This document shows positions 56,895 through 64,000 of a stretch of 64,000 bases of DNA, in pieces (position 1 is the stretch's first letter; every line of letters starts with the position of its first letter). This DNA is from Enoplolaimus lenunculus (lineage: Eukaryota; Nematoda; Enoplea; Enoplida; Thoracostomopsidae). The notes under the pieces were generated by a model. It had not been told where the DNA came from. It worked only from the letters and a program-made list of their open reading frames with translations, and did no database searches. Made by a program: the position numbers and the translations under genes. Location of the stretch: contig JASANG010003710.1 of assembly GCA_030248215.1 (NCBI GenBank), positions 124,001 through 188,000 on the forward strand, in the 5' to 3' direction.

Positions 56895-59366
56895 TTGGTG
56901 AGCCCGACTTGTTCACTATTTCCTGGTTTGCTTTTGTCATAGTTTGGCTTTTAGTTAACTATGTCCCTGTTTTCTTCGGCTTGACGCCGGTCTGTTTTTA
57001 AGCCTCGTGTTTCGATTCGTGGGTCCGTTGCACAATCGACTGTTCAAGCTGATCGAGCCGAGCATCATCTTTGCCCGTTCAAGCCGTAATTGCGAAGCCA
57101 AGTCGTTCAATTTATTCAAGTCGTTTGAGTCCGTTCATGGTTCCAAACCACAGTCAAGGTTTCAATCGTTTGGTCCGTCCAATCTCAGGACAGGCGATTT
57201 TTACTAGGTGTCGGATCAACCCTGGTCAATGCAGAATCCAGATCGAGCGACCGTGGCCGCCGCTGCTATCAAGCTGCCACCATTCTGGCCAGCCGACCCT
57301 GAGTTGAGGATTGCCCAGGTCGAGACTCAGTTCGCCACCCGAGCGATCAGCACGCAGCAAACAAAGTTTTTTACGTCATCGGTTCCCTGCAGCCGGAACA
57401 AGCTACGGAGGTGGGAGACCTCAACAACCCACCGCAGGACAATCCATACGACGTGCTTCGAGAACAACTGGTTCGACGACTATCTGAGTCCGACCACGAC
57501 GAGATCAGCAACTACTCAACGCGGAGGAGCTCGGTGATCGAAAACAAAGTCAACTACTTCGTCATATGCGTCAGTTGCTTGGGTCACAGTTTTCCTCCCT
57601 GGATGATTCGATTCTTCGCCAGCTTTTCCTCCAGCGATTGCCAACCCATGTTCAAATGGTGGTCACGGCGGCAGACAGCCCTACCCTCGAAGCGCCAGCA
57701 ATGTTAGCGGACAAAGTTATGGAGGTGGCATCGCCAATCGTGTCGACCGTTGCAAGCGATCCACCGGTGTCGACCGAGTTGCAATCCTTACGATCGGAGG
57801 TTCAAGACCTACGACACGAGTTTCACGATCCCGTTCAAGGGTTCAAAGGCAAACCTGTCAAGGTCAATCCTTCCCACGTCGGAACGATGTCTGCTGGTAT
57901 CATGCCAAATTCGGGGTCCGCTGCAACAAAGTGTCGATCCTCCTGTTCAAAGTCGGGAAACGATCAAGCGGGACATTAGCCACGGCGAGTGCTCCCGCCG
58001 CTCTCAACCGTCTTTTCTTTGTCCTGGACCGTAATTCTGGGCATCGGTTTCTCGTAGACACTGGTGCTCAAGTCAGCGTCCTCAAAGCTTCAACGGTTGA
58101 ACAACGCCACTCTCAAGCTACCCCGCAACTGCAAGCGGCGAACAACACTACAATCAAAACTTACGGTCAACGGTCCCTTACGCTGTTTCTGGGCATCAAG
58201 CGCGTCCTTCGGTGGGTGTTCGTGATCGCCAATGTCACGCATTCAATCATCGGCGTCGATTTCTTGTCGCACTTTGATCCTTGTGCACGACGTCAAACGT
58301 CTCTGCCTGCATGATGGTATCACTCGTTTGTCAATTCAAGGCATCGTCACCAGCGTTAAGTCCGCACAGCTGGCTATCTACGATCCTCACGGGACATCCC
58401 AATACGCCAATATCCTCAAAAAGTTTCCTCAAAGCCATTCAGGATTTCCCACAGCCAGACGGTGCGGGGCTCCAGCAGGAACGCGGTGGCATTTTCGAGC
58501 CGCTATCGTGTTTTTCGAAAAAGCTGACACCCACCGAGGTCCGGTACAGTACATTCGGTAAAGAGCTCCTGGCAATCTACTTGGCTATTCTACACATTCG
58601 ATACATGGTGGAAGGGCGACAGTTCTTCGTGCTCACCGATCATAAGCCGCTAATATATGCTCTTCGAACACGATCGGAGCGACAATTCCCTCGAGAGCTG
58701 CGTCATCTATCCTTCATCGCCGAGTTTACCACAGATATCCGACATATCAAGGGCGAAAGCAATGAAGCTGCCGATGCTCTATCCTGGATCCATGCTACGT
58801 CACTGGGTATCGACTACGATCTTCTAGCCGACGAACAAGCCGGTGAATCTTCGCTTCAACGCGCAAGTAACTCATCGCTTCAATTGCAGTCCGTCATTGT
58901 GCCTATGTGCTCCCGTCCAATCATCTGTGATGTTTCAACGGGCGTTCCGCGTCCTTGGCTACCGGAATCGTTCCGTCGAACTGCCGTCAACAGTTTACAC
59001 TAACTGTCCCATCCCGGCATTCGGCTACGCGATTAGTTTAACGCCCGTCGTATATTCCATCAACGCTTTCGCAATCGGAGTTCGTCTTCTTACGTCATGA
59101 CGCCATACGAAAACATTTACAAGCACCGTACGACGGGCCATTCCGCATCATCAAGAGAGACGCTAAGCAGTATACGATCGATAAGTTCGGAAGGGCGGAC
59201 GTGGTTTCCATCGATCGCTTCAAACCCACCTTCCTTGACAGTTATGCTGTGGCCTCGTCCTCAGCAACCAGCGATTCATCGGCAGCGTTGGATGCCCAGC
59301 TTCGTCGGTCCAAGCGAACTGTCAAGTTTTCTGACCGATTATCGACTGCCGTGTAGAGGGGGAGTA

Positions 59367-59477
59367 TTTAGGAAGCTTTCACATGCAGACGAATACAACT
59401 GAGACGTGAACATGAGGCAATCATGAGGAAAACATGAGGTCGTAGGAGTTAACCAATATTAGTATGGCTGGCGCAAG
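59367..59477 (+). repeat. 3' LTR of the Ty3/gypsy fossil, partial
   Basis: About 110 bp collinear with the start of the 5' LTR, preceded by the purine tract GTAGAGGGGGAG. Confidence 0.8.
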
Positions 59478-59849
59478 AAACTCTTTAAAGTTCAACTTTT
59501 TACTTCATAAACATATACAGTCGCCTATCAAATTTGTACAGCAAATAAACCTGGAGGTTGCTTGTCTATTTAATTCCTAGCAGGGTTCAAATCCCGTACC
59601 TTGCAGACCACAAATAGCGTGGGGCTTCAGTTGTGTTTTTCTGTGACTCTTTGTTCAAACATCAATTCGGTTTCTTTAAAAATGATATAAAAACAACTGA
59701 CTTTAAACAGAAATATTGACATTCAACAAAGTGAGCATCTACTAAAGCCAATTTTACTATCGGTGGTGACAGAGTTCAAATCGAACAATATCACTTTCAG
59801 TAATAAAATGAAGTTGATGTCGTATAACGTGAGCCCAAAGTGGGGAGTA
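59478..59849. other. Unannotated stretch with a tRNA-like B box
   Basis: GCAGGGTTCAAATCCCGTAC at about 59581 looks like a tRNA T arm, but no matching acceptor stem or D arm is present upstream. Confidence 0.4.
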
Positions 59850-60085
59850 AAAGTTGAATTTTCCGCCAAAATTGGGTTTTTTCCGGTAACATTTGAATTT
59901 TTCCCCTAAATTTGAATGTCCTGTCAGAAGCGAAAATTTCAATTTCCGGTCAAAATATCAATTTCGAGCCTAAATTTGAATTATACCGCTAAAACTTGTA
60001 TTTGTTGCTGAAATTTGAATTTCTCGCCAAAATTTTAATTTCCGGCCAAAATTTGCATTTCCTGCCAAAATTTGATACACTTCAT
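59850..60085. repeat. ~30-bp minisatellite
   Basis: Variants of AATTTCCGGCCAAAATTTG recur about eight times with spacing near 30 bp. Confidence 0.75.
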
Positions 60086-60094
60086 CTACCTACT

Positions 60095-60440
60095 CTCTAA
60101 AAGCTTAAACTAACTTGATTTAAGCTTAAGGTAATCCAGCAGTATTAAATTTACTTTGTAGTTTAACTAAACGAACAGGTAGGTTTACGCTTAAACTCAT
60201 TGCAAATCTTACATATTTTCAGTTTAAGCTAAACTTAACAAACTCTCAGATACACGTAATTTCTGAGCTGCACTCACTAGTTAAACCAAAAATAAGTTTA
60301 CTTAAACTCATCTTAAACTGAAAACAAATGTTACGTTAAGTAAAACTTAAAATTCTAGTTTCGTTAGTCCGTCCAGCCATTTGAGTATTTACTTAAACTA
60401 ATTTTCAAGTTTAGTTAAGCTATAATTTAAGTTTAAGTTT
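60095..60440. mobile_element. Possible foldback element of GTTTAACTTAAAC words
   Basis: AAGCTTAAACTAACTTGATT at the left faces AAGTTTAGTTAAGCTATAAT and TTTAAGTTTAAG at the right. The interior repeats TTTACTTAAACT on both strands. It resembles FB-1 in plan but has a different word. No target duplication defined. Confidence 0.5.
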
Positions 60441-60734
60441 TTAGATAGTATGTATTGTGTGTAGACATCGTTAAAACTTTATTATAAGGGTGACAGACAA
60501 CAACGGGAATATCATATGACATTGACATACATAGGTATGATCTACACTTGAAATTAGCAGACAAGTGCGGTTCTTGAAATGTAGTATACAGTTAATAACC
60601 TGACAAAATATTACCCAATATTTTGATATACACAAATCGCAGCGCACGCTGCGCCAGTTATGACGTGAAACCCGCATTACTTGCAATTTGTTGAGCAAAA
60701 ACGTATTCAGATGCTAGTTATCTATTGCCCATCT

Positions 60735-60926
60735 GGCCCATGTTACTTTAAAGGGCGTTCAGGTTTCTGGTGGGTCTGTAATAGAGTAGGTTTAGATTGT
60801 AGTTTACGTTTTTTTTGCTTAGGTTTAGGCTTAGGCTTAAGAACACAATTTTGCAACGTTTAAGCTTAGGCTTGGGTTTAGGAAAACGTTTAATCTACTG
60901 TTACGCCTCTCAACGTAACATTGGCC
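60735..60926. mobile_element. TEL-C MITE with perfect 8-bp target duplication
   Basis: GCCCATCT at 60727-60734 and 60927-60934. It lies about 60 bp upstream of the BTB gene start codon, so it may affect that promoter or 5' UTR. Confidence 0.93.
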
Positions 60927-60986
60927 GCCCATCTTATGTGGTTCTAGCAATTATTTTAAGTTAAACAACTGTTAATATGATACGTG

Positions 60987-61034
60987 ATGGATAGTGACAC
61001 TACGAATGAGTGCAATTTCCATGCGGAAGCTGAT
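60987..61034 (+). CDS. BTB gene exon 1
   Basis: ATGGATAGTGACACTACG encodes 16 acidic and polar residues (MDSDTTNECNFHAEAD) and ends at donor GAT|GTAAGA in phase 0, matching exon 2. The start is the only ATG that reads through to this donor. Confidence 0.7.
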
Positions 61035-63064
61035 GTAAGAACTTGCATTTCGCAATTCACACTTTATTTGATCAAGCAGCATTTGTATAGCGATAGTTTC
61101 TAAACCTGATAGGTGCAATGAACGTCGTTTTTGTTTAGCATAGCTTATCTGGCCAAAGTAAAGAACAGCGGCGGAACGGTATTATAAGCATATTCCTAAG
61201 CCTAAGCCTAAGCCTAAGCCTAAGCTTAAGCCTACGCCTAAGCCAAGCAAAAATAGTCTAAAGCTTAAGCTTACTCTATTCTAGTTTCACAGAAAAACGT
61301 TCCGCCCCTGATCCTTACATGGGCCGCTTATCTTTAGCATACTATTATAGGGATTGTTCGAAGACGTGTTTTTGACAGCCATTCAGGCAAAGTATAATCA
61401 AGAATCTGGGAGCGATGTGATAATAAAATGTCGGTCTATTGACGACCAATCAAATGAACAATTATTCTATGCGCATCGTCATATACTTCTTCTCGCCAGC
61501 AAAACATTCTCAACGTTGCTGGGTACATCAAGTGCCGACAGTTGGACTCTTGTCGAAGACGCCAGCGCGGATGCTGTGGAAGCGTTGTTGAAATATCTTT
61601 ACGCATTCCCAGATCAACAATTGGACTTGACGTTGGTTGAAGCTTTTGTTATATATTAAACAACGCTGCATAAGTTTATAAAACACGTTCGTCACTGTTT
61701 CAACTGCAATCTATATTATTAAAGCTGGAACGCCCTGTATACGTATTTTGGCACAGTTCCAGCATAGAACAAATTTTAATAAATTAATTAATATTTAAAC
61801 AATTCCATGTCAAACAGAATCAAAGTACTTCAAGATCCAGCTAATTTTTTGTCACCAGCTTATAGCATGCCTAACAAATATGAGGTCCCTACAATTTTGC
61901 GTTTCATAACATTTGCCAGCACGCTCCCCCGGTCAGAAATTTTTGAATCCACGTGTGCTTACTGAACATATGCCAAACCCATCGCATTACGAAATTTGCA
62001 CATTCGTGAAACTATGATTAATAGTACCAAGAGTGGATGGATGTCCACTTGCAGAAGAGTGTGCAACTGATGCGGTAGTGCATGGCACAAAGTGTACCAG
62101 CACGCGTTGCATTTTTGCTCGACCCCCTTGATTTGGGGGGACGGAGGTAGTCACCACTTAATCTACATAGTAAACATAGGAGTTAAAATATAATCGGAGC
62201 GACTTTAGCTAAAATTCAAAATATTAGTTCAACGTCCCCGTCCCAAATAAGGGGGGCAGGTCAAAAATACAACGTGCGCTGGGTACATTGTTTTGTGTAC
62301 AGAATGTACCCAGTTGCACACTCTTGTGAAAATCATCCACTCTTGATAGTACTAAATAAATGAATGTTTTTTTCAGAAAATCGCTTGAAGTGTTAAAGTT
62401 AGCGCACAAATACAACGTAGAATTTGTAGTTGAAATGATTGCGCACAAGCTGAAAACAATTGTAACCGACAATACTGCATTATCAATTTATGAAGTTGCT
62501 TACGCGTTGAAGCTGTCAGATTTTGAAGATGAAATTGTAGACGTATTGCTGGAGCAGCGACGAAAATTGACCAGTGATGACGGTCCAGCCGAAGCTGTAA
62601 CGGCGCGACAATGCACAGCTGTATCTCCAATATGCGGTAACGTAACAGCATCATCAGATGCTCAGCTGGCATTTACAAAGAAAATAATTGATAGAATATG
62701 GCAGATGAAAACCAAACCGGCATCTGATTTCGAAACAGAAACAGAGTATCCATGTTTTACCGAGGCAAAGGTTTCATCTGCTCACCATCAAATCAAACTA
62801 CTCGAAGCTTGGAAATCTTGTTTCAGTACTAACTATCCAGCGACTGATGTAAACATAACAGTGAAATCAGGAGATTCAGATGAGTTTCCTGGCTCCCGAT
62901 GCCATTCGTTTGCATTCCAGCTTTTCAGCCGCTCGTTCAATTTAACATCACGTCCAAACTGTGCGTTGTCAGATTTCGAAGCCGGTGAAGTGTCAGTGTT
63001 TGTCCAGTTGCTGTATGGGTTTAAACTGGCCGATATTCAAAATGTTGATTTTGACTACGAGTAA
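60987..63064 (+). CDS. BTB-domain protein gene, three exons
   Basis: Exons 60987-61034, 61351-61631 and 62377-63064 (48, 281 and 688 bp) join in phases 0 and 2 to 338 codons ending TAA. An N-terminal BTB/POZ domain covers about residues 33-110 (SDVIIKC, HRHILLLASKTFSTLL, ALLKYLYAFP); helices with LEVLKLAHKYNVEF and BACK-like repeats run to about 170; residues 255-338 resemble a second BTB (DVNITV, HSFAFQLFSRSF, VFVQLLYGF) cut short at its end. BTB proteins usually act as dimerising adaptors, often for Cullin-3 ubiquitin ligases; that role is family knowledge. Donor 2 (AC|GTTGGT) is non-consensus but is the only nearby GT in the right phase. GA|GTAAAA at the stop could be a donor, so further exons are possible. 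Confidence 0.8.
61151..61325. mobile_element. TEL-A MITE in BTB intron 1, perfect target duplication
   Basis: GCTTATCT at 61143-61150 and 61326-61333. Removing the element and one duplicate shrinks intron 1 from 316 to about 133 bp. The array has about six CCTAAG units. Confidence 0.94.
61351..61631 (+). CDS. BTB gene exon 2 (BTB/POZ domain)
   Basis: Acceptor CATACTATTATAG|GGATTG. Encodes the whole first BTB fold. Only 17 bp separate it from the TEL-A insertion's right target duplication. Confidence 0.85.
62033..62350. mobile_element. IR-7 MITE in BTB intron 2
   Basis: CAAGAGTGGATGG at the left and CCACTCTTGA at the right, with GTTGCATTTTTGCTCGACCC facing GGCAGGTCAAAAATACAACG. TAGTAC flanks both ends (62027-62032 and 62351-62356), suggesting a 6-7 bp target duplication. 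Confidence 0.82.
62377..63064 (+). CDS. BTB gene exon 3
   Basis: Acceptor GTTTTTTTCAG|A in phase 2. Encodes the helical linker and the second BTB-like region and ends at TAA. The IR-7 MITE in the preceding intron ends about 25 bp before the exon. Confidence 0.85.
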
Positions 63065-63314
63065 AAGATTTAAATTATTTATTCATGATCATCTTATTCA
63101 TAAACCAACCATGGTTATTGGACATTTCATGGCTATTATTTAATTACGACCAGTTGTTAACTAGTAATAAGAGAACCATGAGTGTTCGATGAACGAGTCA
63201 AAACGTAAACGCAAACTTTAGCGTAAACCTGAAAGCCCCTGCTGCTAAATACAGAAACAAAACACACTTCAATCATCGGTGTTTATATCATACATCCCAG
63301 CGCAATGGCAATGT
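63065..63314. other. Downstream region of the BTB gene
   Basis: AT-rich, likely 3' UTR or intron. No clear AATAAA just after the stop and no further BTB-like exon was recognised. Confidence 0.4.
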
Positions 63315-63518
63315 GACCCATGTTACTTTAACGGGCGTCCAGGTTTCTGTTGGGTCTATAAAAGAGTAGGTTTAGATTATAGATTATATTTTTGTGCTTA
63401 GACTTAGGCTTAGGCTTAGGTTTAGGCTTAGGAACTCATTTTTGCACCGCTTAGGTTTAGCCGTAGGCTTAAGAATACGCTTAAATCTACTGTTACGCCT
63501 TTTAAAGTAACATTGGCC
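63315..63518. mobile_element. TEL-C MITE
   Basis: GACCCATGTTACTTTAACGG to AAAGTAACATTGGCC. GGCAATGT and GGCATTGG match at 6 of 8 bases. Confidence 0.9.
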
Positions 63519-63659
63519 GGCATTGGTATAGCGCAACCTTGCGGATATTTTCAAACATTCCAATATTTCTAATAGTCAAATAAATAAAAACTGTTTTACT
63601 GGACACCCTATTTCTAGCGCATAGTATGCATTGGTGATCATTTTTCGCATATCAACATA

Positions 63660-63805
63660 CTGAATCTTTAACCCTTTCTCACACATGAATATTTTCTATT
63701 TTCCCTGAGACCTACTTTTATGCTAGGATTCGAACTCCAGTTACTGGAGTGGGAGGCGTACACCATCACCACTCAGCTATAGGAGCTTCACGCTCGAGCC
63801 CGAGG
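63660..63805 (-). mobile_element. tRNA-derived SINE, copy 4
   Basis: Minus strand: CTCGAGCGTGAAGCTCC, CTATAGCTGAGTGGTGATGG (A box), GGAGTTCGAATCCTAGCATA (B box and junction), then AGGTCTCAGGG and GAAAATATTCATGTGTGAG. Best copy for defining the family. Confidence 0.78.
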
Positions 63806-64000
63806 GGGCTCTCACGTCTTGTGGTAATTTAGTGCTATGTATACGTGTTGCAATTGTTCAACATGGTGCGATATATATTATTTAACGTATATACACTTAT
63901 TCTGAGTTACACTTGAAAACTATAGTTTAAATTGCATGTCTAACTGAGGTAAAAATGTTATACATTTTTTAATTTTCAGTCTCTGTTCTAAAGTATGCAA

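Larger units (their letters stand above)
56702..59477 (+). mobile_element. Ty3/gypsy LTR retrotransposon fossil, CsRn1/Mag-like
   Basis: An LTR element of the CsRn1/Mag-like Ty3/gypsy type, about 2.8 kb, read on the plus strand. Recognisable parts in order: 5' LTR, a primer-binding site, a gag-like region (about 57.2-57.9 kb), an aspartic protease with DTGA (about 58.0-58.1 kb), RNase H with HIKGESNEAADALS (about 58.5-58.8 kb), an integrase C-terminal tail (about 59.1-59.25 kb), a purine-rich tract and a partial 3' LTR. It is clearly not whole, with probably more than five breaks. LTRs differ at about six of 110 aligned positions (roughly 5 percent), suggesting moderate age. GC content is higher than the flanks. 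Confidence 0.88.

Noticed and set aside
59575-59610. tRNA gene from the GGGTTCAAATCCC word
   Set aside because: No acceptor stem partner or D arm at the expected distance upstream.
63719-63786. Functional tRNA gene
   Set aside because: B box and A box are present but the T-arm stem does not pair and the sequence continues as a SINE body shared with other copies.

Overview
This is a repeat-rich animal (metazoan) nuclear sequence, AT-rich, with split genes and almost no long reading frames. Introns have GT..AG borders and several T-rich acceptors ending TTTCAG. Many transposons here carry arrays of TTAGGC, the telomere repeat known from nematodes. With a receptor of the nematode/arthropod dromyosuppressin-receptor (DMSR) type, this points to an ecdysozoan, most likely a nematode. 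That is inference; no rRNA, mitochondrial or other diagnostic gene is present.

Host genes. (1) 1246-5696, minus strand: the first four coding exons (260 codons, TM1-TM5) of a DMSR/FMRFamide-type peptide GPCR; all three introns join in matching phase, and the TM6-TM7 exons must lie left of the window. (2) 52765-53453, plus strand: a two-exon model for an unrecognised protein with a near-perfect PAM2 motif (poly(A)-binding-protein docking). (3) 60987-63064, plus strand: a three-exon gene of 338 codons with an N-terminal BTB domain, a BACK-like helical stretch and a second, partial BTB-like region. The rest is intergenic or intronic.

Mobile DNA. Short non-autonomous DNA transposons fill most of the window. 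TEL-A/B/C are TIR elements beginning GGCC(C/A)ATGT, flanked by 8-bp target duplications and built around a TTAGGC array (at least 25 copies or fragments). FB-1 and FB-2 are foldback elements of about 200-255 bp made of TGAGTTGATT or TGAGTC sub-repeats and ending in CACTG at TA sites. TAp elements (about 440 bp) have CTGTAGTGACCCG termini at TA sites. Several hAT-like MITEs show 8-bp duplications. IR-7 elements have TIRs of 60 bp or more, and GC-6 is a GC-rich TIR family. A tRNA-derived SINE occurs four times. One broken Ty3/gypsy (CsRn1/Mag-like) LTR element lies at 56.7-59.5 kb.

Layout. 0-0.84 kb: 174-bp satellite. 1.2-5.7 kb: GPCR with transposon-filled introns. 6-29 kb: intergenic MITE field with an (AAT)n tract, a large inverted repeat at 22.8-24.7 kb and a 69-bp minisatellite at 28.65-29.33 kb. 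About 29.7-36.4 kb: an odd block of higher GC content lacking all the local MITE families, with a seven-unit ~178-bp array and a CCAAT/TATA promoter facing no recognisable gene. 37-52 kb: second MITE field with a 742-bp hAT element and a copy of a segment also found at 22.3 kb. 52.7-53.5 kb: PAM2 gene. 54-60 kb: hAT MITE, IR-7 copy, LTR fossil and minisatellite. 61-63 kb: BTB gene. 63.3-63.8 kb: TEL-C and SINE copies. No rRNA, functional tRNA, CRISPR array or bacterial-type operon was seen.
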